DNA of 41,358 nucleotides from Bacteroidales bacterium (GTDB lineage: Bacteria > Bacteroidota > Bacteroidia > Bacteroidales > UBA932), in contig SFMU01000014.1 of NCBI GenBank assembly GCA_004552965.1, positions 1 to 41,358 of the forward strand, written 5' to 3'. The notes under the pieces were generated by a model. That model searched no databases and was not told the DNA's origin. It saw only the letters and a program-made list of their open reading frames with translations. The translations under genes and the position numbers were made by a program. Below are positions 26,201 through 34,413 of the stretch, piece by piece (positions within the stretch are counted from its first letter, which is position 1; each line of letters begins with the position of its first letter).

Positions 26201-27652
26201 ATGAAAAAGATATTTACTATAGCATTGGCCGCAGTGGCTCTCCTGTCAAGTTGCAGCAAGGATTTCCTCACCAAGGAGCCTGCGCTTGCACAGTCTGACG
26301 TGCTTACCCTTTCAACTTTCGAAGGTATCGACAAGGCAGTTGCAGGTGCTTACGCTCCTCTTGCATCCACCTCATGGTACTGCGGTGACTTCATTCTCTC
26401 CAATGAGATGAGAACCATGAACGGAAAGAGGTGGGTTCAGTTCACCAGGTACAATTCCGGTCGTTATCTTGAAGACTATTCAGTCAATTTCACTGCTACC
26501 AACACCAGCGGTGTCTGGTCATACGGCTATTATGTCATCCTTTCAGCCAACTCCGCTATCGCGGCTCTTGACAATGTAGAGGCTCCTGAGCAGGACAAGA
26601 ACAATGTCAAGGCTGAGGCTCTCTTCCTCAGGGCTCTGTCCCACTTCGACCTTGTCAGGACTTTCGCACAGCCTTACAACTACACCGCTGATGCTTCTCA
26701 TCTGGGTGTTCCGGTTGTCCTCACCGTCGATTCAGAGGCAAAGCCTGAAAGGTCAACCGTCAAGGTTGTCTACCAGCAGATCATCGATGACCTCCTCGAG
26801 GCAGAGAAGATAATCGATCCTTCATATTCAAGGAAGGGTGTCACCGATGCAACCGCTAGCGCCAACATCAACTCGATACGCGCCCTCCTCTCAAGAGTCT
26901 ATCTCTACAGCGAGCAGTGGCAGAAGGCTGCAGATTACGCAACACTCGTGATCAACAGCGGCAAGTACAAGATGTGGACTCCTGACCAGGTTGCCTCCAT
27001 CAAGGACGGTGAGTTCAGCAGCGTCTTCAACCAGGACGTTCCAGCCGAAGGCGAGGTTATCTTCGAAGTCTACGAGAACCTCTCCCAGTCTTACGGCGGC
27101 GGCAACGAGAATGTCTGCGGTATGACCAGCTTCAACGGCTACGGTGACTGCGGTGCATCCAAGGATCTCCTCAACCTCTATGAGCAGAAGGACGTCAGAG
27201 GCCTTCTCGTAATGCCTGACTATGACGGCAACGCTCTCTTCACCATGAAGTATTTCGGCAAGGGTCTCAGCTCTATCGATGCCAACAACACGATTGTCCT
27301 CCGTCTCTCCGAGATGTATCTCAACCGTGCAGAGGCTCTCATCAATGGCGCAAGCATCCCTGGAGCAACTGCTCTTGGCGACCTTGAGACTGTCGCAAAG
27401 AACAGGAACGCATCCGTCCAGCCTGCAACCAAGAGCGGTGTCTACGCTGAAAGGGCAAAGGAACTTGCCTGGGAGGGTCACCTCTGGTTCGACCTTGCCA
27501 GAACCGGCCGTGCCATGACCAGAAAGGACGTTTCCGGCACCCAGGTTCCTACCAGCATCGAGCCTAAGGATTACCGTTGGGCAATGCCTATTCCTGACAG
27601 GGAGTTCACTGTCAACCCGAACCTTGTCCAGAATGATGGCTATAACAAATAA
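26201..27652 (+). CDS. SusD/RagB-type surface substrate-binding lipoprotein
   Basis: The 483-aa partner of the SusC transporter begins 12 nt after it. The lipoprotein signal peptide has its cysteine in LLSSCSKD (about residue 18). The body shows the helical SusD pattern with TPR-like segments (KAEALFLRALSHFDLVRTFAQPYNY near 140-165, RLSEMYLNRAEALIN in the second half). The C-terminal WEGHLWFDLARTGRAM and MPIPDREFTVNPNLVQNDGY segments are very characteristic of RagB/SusD proteins. It closes the SusC barrel as a lid and captures substrate; substrate unknown. Confidence 0.95.
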   Translation: MKKIFTIALAAVALLSSCSKDFLTKEPALAQSDVLTLSTFEGIDKAVAGAYAPLASTSWYCGDFILSNEMRTMNGKRWVQFTRYNSGRYLEDYSVNFTATNTSGVWSYGYYVILSANSAIAALDNVEAPEQDKNNVKAEALFLRALSHFDLVRTFAQPYNYTADASHLGVPVVLTVDSEAKPERSTVKVVYQQIIDDLLEAEKIIDPSYSRKGVTDATASANINSIRALLSRVYLYSEQWQKAADYATLVINSGKYKMWTPDQVASIKDGEFSSVFNQDVPAEGEVIFEVYENLSQSYGGGNENVCGMTSFNGYGDCGASKDLLNLYEQKDVRGLLVMPDYDGNALFTMKYFGKGLSSIDANNTIVLRLSEMYLNRAEALINGASIPGATALGDLETVAKNRNASVQPATKSGVYAERAKELAWEGHLWFDLARTGRAMTRKDVSGTQVPTSIEPKDYRWAMPIPDREFTVNPNLVQNDGYNK

Positions 27653-27663
27653 TAGGGAAAGAA

Positions 27664-28530
27664 ATGAAATCATTTTATAGAATATTTGCAATCGCAGCTG
27701 CTGTGTCATTCGCTGCAGCCTGCAACCCGAACACTCTCCCTGAGTTCGACGACAAAGATGCTTTCGCGGCATTCGAAAAGACCACGTACTCTGTCGAGGA
27801 GACTTCAGGATCTTTGGCTATCCCTGTCACGATCGCTTCTGTCAATCCTATGTCGGCTTCAGTCACCTATGAAGTCGATGCTGAGAACTCGACCGCAAAA
27901 GAGGGTGTCGACTATACTCTCGAGGACAACACAGGTGTTCTTTCCTTCAAAGGATCTGAAAGGACAAAATCCATCAAGGTCAATATCCTTGACCGTTCGG
28001 GAGTCTATACCGGAGACATGGTTCTTGTTCTCAAGATCAAGAGCGCTGTAGGTGTCAATACCGGTGCGGAGAGCACCTGCACGGTCAAGATCCTTGACCT
28101 TGACCACCCTCTTGCAGACGTTCTCGGTACTTACACGGTTGCTTGTACAGACTACTTCAAAGGTGCTCTTTCTTACACAATGCGTCTTACAAAGGATCCT
28201 GATGATGTGACAGTCGTATGGTGCGACGGTATCGTTCCGCTCGCAGCCGGTGTGCCTAGCCTTGCAGTCTGGGGAACCGTTTCAGAGGATCACAAGACCA
28301 TTACCTTCGCATGCGGCCAGAAGCCTGGCTTGAATAACGGCAATGGTGATCTTGTTCTCTGCGAATGGGAAGAACGAGGCGGTAGTCTGTACGTTTCAAC
28401 TGCAGGAAGCATCGTCTTCACGAAGCAGGCTGACGGCTCATTCACAACTGACAACCCTATCGCTTTCGTAGATGATGAGTATGTCTACCAAGGAGGCCTC
28501 GTTTTACCTGGCTCTGTCTGGACAAAATAA
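27664..28530 (+). CDS. Surface lipoprotein with a Calx-beta-like domain
   Basis: The 288-aa protein starts 11 nt after susD. The signal peptide ends in AAACNPN with the lipid-attachment Cys at about residue 20. Residues about 35-140 look like a Calx-beta-type beta-sandwich (SLAIPVTIAS, SVTYEVDAENSTAKEGVDYTLEDNTG, followed by SIKVNILD). The rest is a beta-rich part with no family I can name. By position it corresponds to the SusE/SusF-type accessory glycan- or ligand-binding lipoproteins, though it shows no sequence similarity that I can see. No catalytic motif was found. Confidence 0.72.
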   Translation: MKSFYRIFAIAAAVSFAAACNPNTLPEFDDKDAFAAFEKTTYSVEETSGSLAIPVTIASVNPMSASVTYEVDAENSTAKEGVDYTLEDNTGVLSFKGSERTKSIKVNILDRSGVYTGDMVLVLKIKSAVGVNTGAESTCTVKILDLDHPLADVLGTYTVACTDYFKGALSYTMRLTKDPDDVTVVWCDGIVPLAAGVPSLAVWGTVSEDHKTITFACGQKPGLNNGNGDLVLCEWEERGGSLYVSTAGSIVFTKQADGSFTTDNPIAFVDDEYVYQGGLVLPGSVWTK

Positions 28531-28539
28531 TACATTGTT

Positions 28540-29814
28540 ATGATTATGAAGAAAGTATTCAAATACATTGCATTGGCTGCAATCGCCGCAACAGCTGCGG
28601 TTTCCTGCCGCTACGGAGAGGATGAGATTTCCAATCCTGTCGACAAGGCCGCTGAGATGACAATTACCATCGGCGAAGTTTCCGACTATTCTTGCAGCTT
28701 CACAATTGCACCTTCAAGGGCGGCTTCTTACTACAGCTATTCTGTAGTCAAAGGAAATGTCACCGAGGCACCTGATGCTGCAACACTCTATGCTGTCAAG
28801 GCCGGAGGTATCAAGAAAGGTACCTTCAAGTACACTGCCGACAGCCAGAACGCAACTGTCGAGATGGCTGAACTTACTCCGAACACCGACTACACAATCT
28901 TTGCTGTAGCCGGCAGTCCGGAAGGCGTTCCCGGAGTTGTCGCAATCAAGCCATTCCACACTACTGACACAGGCATCCCTTCTCTTAAAGAAGCCGATAT
29001 CGTTGACGGAGCTCTTGTCCTCGTTTTCGATGAGGCTGTAAAGCCTGTGTCGGAGAAGCCTATTCTTGTAGAAGTCTACGCACCTGCTTCAATGGCTTAC
29101 CAGCATCCTTTCATGCCTGCTGACAAGCTTGGTGAGTTCTCTCTCTCCGATGGAAAGGCTGACGGTGCTTCCGTCTCTTTCGACATCCCTGAGGATTCAT
29201 ACATCGGAGGTGCCTATCTGGCAGTCTCCTACCCTGAAGGCGCCTTTGTCGATGCTGTTGGCAATCCTGTCGGCGGTCTCACCAGCTATGTTTTCGGCAA
29301 CTATTACTCCAAGGAGGAAGGTGGCTGGTATCCTGAGACTCATGGCCTTGTTCTCGAGACCGAAGCCGGAACCTATGAGCTCGGAAAGGCTCTTGATCTC
29401 GGTGATGTGACTTCAATCGTTGACGAGGAAGGTTCACCGGTTCCTGTACTCTATTTCCCTATCGAGGAAGGTATCGGTTACTACTTCTCAACCAGCACCG
29501 GTAATTTATACCTGACCGTTGACTGGAATGATGAAGATCTCATGTACGGCACCGTCACCTACAGCCAGACTTCAGAGGACGGCAGAGTCAGCTACAAGGA
29601 GCTCGTCCTTGGCTCATCTTCCGAAGATTCCGATGCTGTCTATGATGTCATCACAACCAAATCAGGTGACTATGGTGTCATCTATCTCCTCGAGGAGCCT
29701 CTCGCTGGCGATACTGTCACCATCGAAATCCCTGCCTGGGCATATGTTGACATCTGGGGCAGGTACAACGCACCAAAGACCTACGAGTTCGTCTATCAGC
29801 CATCAGCAGAGTAA
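28540..29814 (+). CDS. Surface lipoprotein with FN3-like and Ig-like segments
   Basis: The 424-aa protein starts 9 nt after the preceding lipoprotein; an in-frame ATG two codons downstream (MKKVFKYIAL) is the better start by signal-peptide shape. The lipid-attachment Cys is in AVSCRYGED (about residue 23). Residues about 35-135 resemble an FN3-type sandwich ending in ELTPNTDYTIFAVAGS. Residues about 145-250 resemble a bacterial Ig/SbsA-like domain (ALVLVFDEAVKPVSE, AFVDAVGNPVGGL). A last beta-rich part of about 150 residues is unassigned. It is likely an accessory binding protein of the SusCD system. It is the last gene before a strong terminator. Confidence 0.72.
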   Translation: MIMKKVFKYIALAAIAATAAVSCRYGEDEISNPVDKAAEMTITIGEVSDYSCSFTIAPSRAASYYSYSVVKGNVTEAPDAATLYAVKAGGIKKGTFKYTADSQNATVEMAELTPNTDYTIFAVAGSPEGVPGVVAIKPFHTTDTGIPSLKEADIVDGALVLVFDEAVKPVSEKPILVEVYAPASMAYQHPFMPADKLGEFSLSDGKADGASVSFDIPEDSYIGGAYLAVSYPEGAFVDAVGNPVGGLTSYVFGNYYSKEEGGWYPETHGLVLETEAGTYELGKALDLGDVTSIVDEEGSPVPVLYFPIEEGIGYYFSTSTGNLYLTVDWNDEDLMYGTVTYSQTSEDGRVSYKELVLGSSSEDSDAVYDVITTKSGDYGVIYLLEEPLAGDTVTIEIPAWAYVDIWGRYNAPKTYEFVYQPSAE

Positions 29815-29843
29815 TCCCTGCAGTTGCTATTGACTATATGATG

Positions 29844-29880
29844 AGAGGTGACCGGAGCACAATCCGGTCATCTCTTTTTT
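29844..29880 (+). terminator. Intrinsic terminator of the susC-susD operon
   Basis: AGAGGTGACCGGA (29844-29856) pairs with TCCGGTCATCTCT (29863-29875) with one G-T wobble, six-base loop, followed by T-rich sequence to 29880. It lies 29 nt after the last lipoprotein stop. Confidence 0.93.
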
Positions 29881-30018
29881 GTTCTCCATCTGATCGTCAT
29901 TGGCGGCAGGCAAGTTTGGCTGTATCGTTTGGGCAAGTTCGAAATAATGGTTATATTTACAAGTTTCAAAATTCAGGAACCATTGAAACGGATCAAAGAT
30001 AGGAACATATCGAAACAT

Positions 30019-30026
30019 TATATTTG
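30019..30026 (+). promoter_or_regulatory. -7 box touching the start codon of the next gene
   Basis: TATATTTG at 30019-30026 is a perfect TAnnTTTG. A weak TTG at 29993-29995 is 23 nt upstream. The ATG of the next gene is at 30031, so the mRNA probably begins at or within a base or two of the start codon (leaderless). Confidence 0.65.
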
Positions 30027-30030
30027 CAGT

Positions 30031-30714
30031 ATGGGTATCAAGACAATAATCGTTTCTGCGCTTGCAACTGTCCTCGCGGTGATTCCGCTCTCTGCCCAGA
30101 CACCGACCACGACATGGCCGTACATCTACGGCGAATTCACTGACGGAGTCGTATATCTGGCCAAGAAAGGTCAGAAAGAAGGTAAATTCAACATCTGCCT
30201 TGACGGCTGTGTTTTGCACTTTATCGACAAGGATTTGGTCAAATCCCATTCATCCGCCGAAGTCCTGTCTGTCCAGATAGGCAAGGATATCTATCAGAAT
30301 GTCGGGGGCAAACTTCTCAAGGTCATAGACAAGTCTGACAAGTGCCTGATCGTGCAGGAGAACGAAATCGATTTCGCCACCCTCAACTCGGCAGAATCCG
30401 CCTACGGATCTTCTTCGACCACCCTTGGCAACATGAGCCTCTCTTCCGCTGAAGGAATTGGCGGCAGCAACACCAGCGCGAGTCTCAACCACATGGAGCT
30501 GAAGCACAACCGCGATGCCGGCAAGGAACTTCCCCTGATAGTCAGGAACTACATCTTCGTCAAGGGGCGCAAGATTTTCTGCACCAAGAAAGATGTGATG
30601 GATATCGCTCCTGACAAGAACCTGATGAAGCAGTTCCTGAAGGAGAATCCTGTAAAGTGGAAGGAGGCCCATTCCGTTCTTGCAGTAGGCGATTTCCTCT
30701 ACGACCAGTTCTGA
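30031..30714 (+). CDS. Exported protein of unknown function
   Basis: The 227-aa product has a signal peptide (MGIKTIIVSALATVLAVIPLSAQ). I do not recognise a family. The mature part begins with a short beta-rich segment (YIYGEFTDGVVYLAKKGQ) that looks like a reporter of gene induction or surface ligand binding only by length, so I assign nothing. A Ser/Gly-rich stretch lies at about 130-160 and a basic Lys-rich end at about 195-215. The start is fixed by the signal peptide. It is the first gene of an operon with a subtilase (7-nt gap) and a PorV-like barrel, so a role in secretion, folding or anchoring of the protease is possible but only inferred from position. Confidence 0.75.
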   Translation: MGIKTIIVSALATVLAVIPLSAQTPTTTWPYIYGEFTDGVVYLAKKGQKEGKFNICLDGCVLHFIDKDLVKSHSSAEVLSVQIGKDIYQNVGGKLLKVIDKSDKCLIVQENEIDFATLNSAESAYGSSSTTLGNMSLSSAEGIGGSNTSASLNHMELKHNRDAGKELPLIVRNYIFVKGRKIFCTKKDVMDIAPDKNLMKQFLKENPVKWKEAHSVLAVGDFLYDQF

Positions 30715-30721
30715 TCTGTCA

Positions 30722-33358
30722 ATGAATATGAAAACAAAACAATATCTCTCAATCATCGTGGCCTTGGCTCTTCTCGCCACCGGCTGCGCAAAGGACGGCA
30801 TATCCGTTGACAATGCCGAAGAGAATCCACAGGAAACGGTTCAGCCGGAGGATGCCTCCTGCGAACCAGGAGTCATGGTCGTCGAATTCGATGATGACAT
30901 GCTCGCGCTTATCGAAAGCGATCTCGCTGCCGGAAAGGTTGTCACCAAGTCGATGCCCTTGAATTCCGCTCTTGACGAGCTGGGCATTGTCTCGATGGAA
31001 AGACTGATTCCCGACGGAGGAGAATGGGAGCGCAGCCAGCGGGAATTCGGCCTTCATAGATTCTACAAGGTCAGATTTGACGAGAGCCAGCCGCTTACGA
31101 AGGCTTCGATGACCCTGGAAAGCATTCCGGGAATCATCGGCGTCGAGAAACGCCACAGGCTTAGCCGCCGGAGTTTCGACGATCCGTACCTTTCCAAGCA
31201 GTGGCATTACTACAATGACGGCTCCAATGGAGGCACTGCCGGTGCTGACATCAATGTCATGCCGGTCTGGGAGCAGATTACCACAGGCAGTTCCAAGGTT
31301 ATTGTAGGGGTCGTGGACGGAGGTATCGACATGGAGCATCCTGATCTGGCTGCAGCTGTCATTCCGGGCGGCAAGAACGGAAGCAAGAACTTCATCAACA
31401 ACTCCTATGTCATTACCGCAGAGGCACACGGAACCCATGTGGCAGGTACCGTAGGTGCAATCAACAACAATGGGGAGGGCGTCTGCGGAGTGGCCGGAGG
31501 AGACTCCAGGAAGAATGTTCCGGGCGTCAGGCTGATGTCCTGCCAGATTTTTTCAAATGACACCAAGGGAAGCGGCGATTCCGAAGCGGCTCTTACCTGG
31601 GCGGCCCAGCATGGAGCCATCATTGCCCAGAACAGCTGGGGCTTCGACCCTGACACCAATGGAGACGGTATTGTCTCAACCATGGAAGCGATGGCCTGGA
31701 GGAATACGAAGATCTCTTCCAGCCTTAAGCAATCGATCGATTATTTCATCAAGTATGCAGGTTGTGACAGTGACGGCAACCAGCTCCCGGATTCGATGAT
31801 GAAGGGCGGAGTCGTGATTTTCGCGGCCGGCAACAGCGGCATAGATTATGACCCGATCGGTGCCTATGAGCCTGTGGTTGCTGTCGGAGCCATCGATTCC
31901 AAGGGCTACAAGGCTTCATATTCGAATTATGGAGACTGGGTTGACATCTGCGCTCCGGGTTCGGACATCTACAGCACCATTCCAAATGCCTCCTATGGCT
32001 CGAACACCGGTACCTCTATGGCCTGCCCTCATGTCTCCGGTGTGGCTGCGCTGATCGCTTCGTTCTACGGCGGTCCCGGATTCACGGCTGACGCTCTCAA
32101 AGAGAAGCTTCTCGGTGGCGCCAACGCGTCGAAAATTTCCGCCAATGCGAAGATAGGTCCTCTTGTGGATGCAATGGGCGCGATGTCCTATGGCGGATCC
32201 AACATCCCTGCAAAGGTCACTTCATATTCGGTCAAGCCTGTCGCCAACAGCATCGACTTCACCTGGAAAGTCACGGGAACCAAGAAGAATGTCAAGGCTG
32301 TAGGTTATCTCCTTATGGTGAGCAAGGACAAGGCCGCCCTGGAGTCCGCGGATCCGAAGAATCCATCCTCTGCTGTCATCACTTCTTTCGTGACGGTTCC
32401 ATCCGAGGTCGCCATCGGTCAGGAGATGACCGCACGACTCTCGGGCCTCGAATTCGAGACCGGCTACTATGCGGCAATCGTCGGCTGCGACTATTTTTCG
32501 AATTATTCGGGTCTGTCCGAAATCAGGGAAGTCAGCACTCTGGTCAACAATGCTCCTGTCCTTGAGGGAGATGATTCCAAGGTGACCATTCATGCATTTG
32601 AAAATCTGACTGTCCCTGTCAGGTTCTCCGATCCGGACGGTCACGATGTCACTTTCGCCCTTGACGGCGGTTCCGATGCAGTCTACAAGGGTGAGAGCGT
32701 CGAACAGGGAGTGTACAATATCATCATCTCCGGGCGCAAGGCTCCTGCGGGGACATATTCATTGAAACTCGTCGCTACCGATGCCTATGGCGCCACCGCG
32801 ACATTCACAAAGGAATATACCATCCTCGAGAACATTGCTCCGGTCCTGTCCAGGGAGTTTGACAACATCCTGTCCACAAGCATCGGGGAACTCCATACTT
32901 TCAACGCCTCCGACTATTTCAGCGATGCCGACGGAGAACCTCTGACCTACGTTGTGGACAATTCGGACGGCACCATAGCCCATCTCAATACAGCCGACGG
33001 CAAGTTCTATCTCACTACCCTGAGCTTCGGTCTGACCACGATCACTGTCAAGGCAACCGATGCCATGGGAGCTAATGTTTCCTCGTCATTCAAGGTCCTG
33101 GTCCGCGATCCCGAGGTCAAGTTCCTTGCCTATCCGAATCCGGTAGTGGACATGCTGAATCTCGCGACCGGCGAGGACGTGGAGGAGAGCCATGTGACAA
33201 TCCTATCGGCAACCGGTGGCGTCGTCTTCGACGGCTCTGTCCAGGCCAGCGCCTTCGAACCTGCTGCAATCGACATGAGCTCCTGTGCCCCTGGCAGGTA
33301 TTCTTTGATTTTGACAATCGGCTCTGAAGAGTACAGAAAAACTATCGTGAAGAAATGA
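30722..33358 (+). CDS. Subtilisin-like protease with type IX secretion C-terminal domain
   Basis: The 878-aa S8 family serine protease has catalytic residues Asp199 (VVDGGIDMEHP), His236 (AHGTHVAGTVGA) and Ser432 (GTSMACPHVSG); Asn371 (FAAGNSG) is the oxyanion residue. Residues about 45-150 look like an inhibitor_I9-type propeptide (VMVVEFDDDM to GVEKRHRLSR). After the protease domain come an FN3-like segment and cadherin-like repeats (about 640-800). The last 80 residues match a type IX sorting domain (FLAYPNPVVDMLNL to the end IVKK). The N-terminus has a lipobox (LLATGCAK, Cys22), unusual together with a type IX signal. The next gene overlaps by 4 nt. The start could also be the ATG at 30728, inside GAATATG. 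Confidence 0.9.
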   Translation: MNMKTKQYLSIIVALALLATGCAKDGISVDNAEENPQETVQPEDASCEPGVMVVEFDDDMLALIESDLAAGKVVTKSMPLNSALDELGIVSMERLIPDGGEWERSQREFGLHRFYKVRFDESQPLTKASMTLESIPGIIGVEKRHRLSRRSFDDPYLSKQWHYYNDGSNGGTAGADINVMPVWEQITTGSSKVIVGVVDGGIDMEHPDLAAAVIPGGKNGSKNFINNSYVITAEAHGTHVAGTVGAINNNGEGVCGVAGGDSRKNVPGVRLMSCQIFSNDTKGSGDSEAALTWAAQHGAIIAQNSWGFDPDTNGDGIVSTMEAMAWRNTKISSSLKQSIDYFIKYAGCDSDGNQLPDSMMKGGVVIFAAGNSGIDYDPIGAYEPVVAVGAIDSKGYKASYSNYGDWVDICAPGSDIYSTIPNASYGSNTGTSMACPHVSGVAALIASFYGGPGFTADALKEKLLGGANASKISANAKIGPLVDAMGAMSYGGSNIPAKVTSYSVKPVANSIDFTWKVTGTKKNVKAVGYLLMVSKDKAALESADPKNPSSAVITSFVTVPSEVAIGQEMTARLSGLEFETGYYAAIVGCDYFSNYSGLSEIREVSTLVNNAPVLEGDDSKVTIHAFENLTVPVRFSDPDGHDVTFALDGGSDAVYKGESVEQGVYNIIISGRKAPAGTYSLKLVATDAYGATATFTKEYTILENIAPVLSREFDNILSTSIGELHTFNASDYFSDADGEPLTYVVDNSDGTIAHLNTADGKFYLTTLSFGLTTITVKATDAMGANVSSSFKVLVRDPEVKFLAYPNPVVDMLNLATGEDVEESHVTILSATGGVVFDGSVQASAFEPAAIDMSSCAPGRYSLILTIGSEEYRKTIVKK

Positions 33359-34308
33359 GAAAGATTGAATCAAGACTGATGCTCCTTGCCGTATGTCTCC
33401 TGACTTTCGAAGCAGGCGCCGGCGCACAGACATCCAATGAGTTTTCCGGGAGCCTCGCGCTTCCATCCTTGGGAATATGCCGGGATGCGGCTGCCGCCGG
33501 AATGGGTTTCGCCGGCAGGGCCTCGACGTCCGCCACGACATATTCCGCCTTTTCGAATTCCGCAATGATTCCTTTTGCCGATCGTGACCTGAGCGTAGGT
33601 CTGTCCTTCCAGGGATGGGCCCCTGGCGGCGAAAAGAGCACCAACATCGCCCTGGGTTCCGCCTTCACTTTAGGAGACCGTTTTGCGATTTCGGTCGGTG
33701 CGGCCCTTCAGAATGGAGCCGAGTATGAAATCTATGACCAGACGGGTACGCTGCGCGGGACCGACAGGACCAGGGACATGCTTTTCGGACTCGGATTCGG
33801 CTATCGTTTCCTGGACAACCTTTCCGCCGGAGTCAATCTTAAATATGCCGGGCAGACCCTTGCTGAGGATGCCTCACTCTCGGCATTCGCGGCAGATGTA
33901 TTCCTGGCTTACTGCAGCGGAGGCCTGAGTGTTACAGCCGGAGTCTCTTCGGTCGGAACGTCGGTATCTTCCGCTTCGGGAGACTCCTTTTCCATCCCTT
34001 CCTCCGCAGCTGTCGGCCTCGGCTATGACCTGGATTTCGCCGGGAAGCATGGTGTGAATTTCCTTCTCGATGCGGACTATTACTTCAATGGCGGGATAGC
34101 CGCTGCACTCGGAGCCGAATATTCATTCAACGACATGATCTTCGCGCGTGCAGGTTATCATTATGGCACTTCGAAGGCAATCCTTCCATCCTTTGTGACC
34201 GTGGGACTTGGCGCCAGATTCGTCGGGATCGACATCAACTTCGCCTATCTGACCGGGAACGACCTCATCGGAAACACCCTGACAGTGGGCCTCGGCTATT
34301 CCTTTTAA
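33355..34308 (+). CDS. PorV/PorQ-family outer-membrane beta-barrel
   Basis: The 317-aa protein overlaps the protease gene (ATGA). A signal peptide ends in GAGAQ (about residue 25). The mature part begins LALPSLGICRDAAAAGMGFAGRASTSATTYSAFSNSA (read in shorter motifs: AAAAGMGFAG and YSAFSNSA), matching the N-terminal region of PorV/PorQ proteins. Alternating barrel strands run to a C-terminal aromatic residue (TVGLGYSF). In type IX secretion PorV carries substrates from the translocon to the attachment complex. Coupling to one substrate gene suggests a dedicated partner of the protease, which is inference. Followed by a bidirectional terminator. Confidence 0.82.
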   Translation: MRKIESRLMLLAVCLLTFEAGAGAQTSNEFSGSLALPSLGICRDAAAAGMGFAGRASTSATTYSAFSNSAMIPFADRDLSVGLSFQGWAPGGEKSTNIALGSAFTLGDRFAISVGAALQNGAEYEIYDQTGTLRGTDRTRDMLFGLGFGYRFLDNLSAGVNLKYAGQTLAEDASLSAFAADVFLAYCSGGLSVTAGVSSVGTSVSSASGDSFSIPSSAAVGLGYDLDFAGKHGVNFLLDADYYFNGGIAAALGAEYSFNDMIFARAGYHYGTSKAILPSFVTVGLGARFVGIDINFAYLTGNDLIGNTLTVGLGYSF

Positions 34309-34336
34309 CCGGTTCCCTGCATACTGAATAAATATA

Positions 34337-34372
34337 AAAAAGGCCGATGGACTGTTGTCTGTCGGCCTTTTT
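34337..34372. terminator. Bidirectional terminator between the PorV-like gene and lpxK
   Basis: AAAAAGGCCGA (34337-34347) pairs with TCGGCCTTTTT (34362-34372). The A-tract and T-tract on the two sides let it stop transcripts from both directions: the protease operon (plus) and dusB-lpxK (minus, stop at 34414). Confidence 0.9.
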
Positions 34373-34413
34373 CAGTGATTTCGAAAAATCATCAATTGAT
34401 CATTATGAATCGG

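Noticed and set aside
29848..30030. Upstream extension of the exported protein of unknown function
   Set aside because: It would run through the terminator and promoter and would bury the signal peptide.
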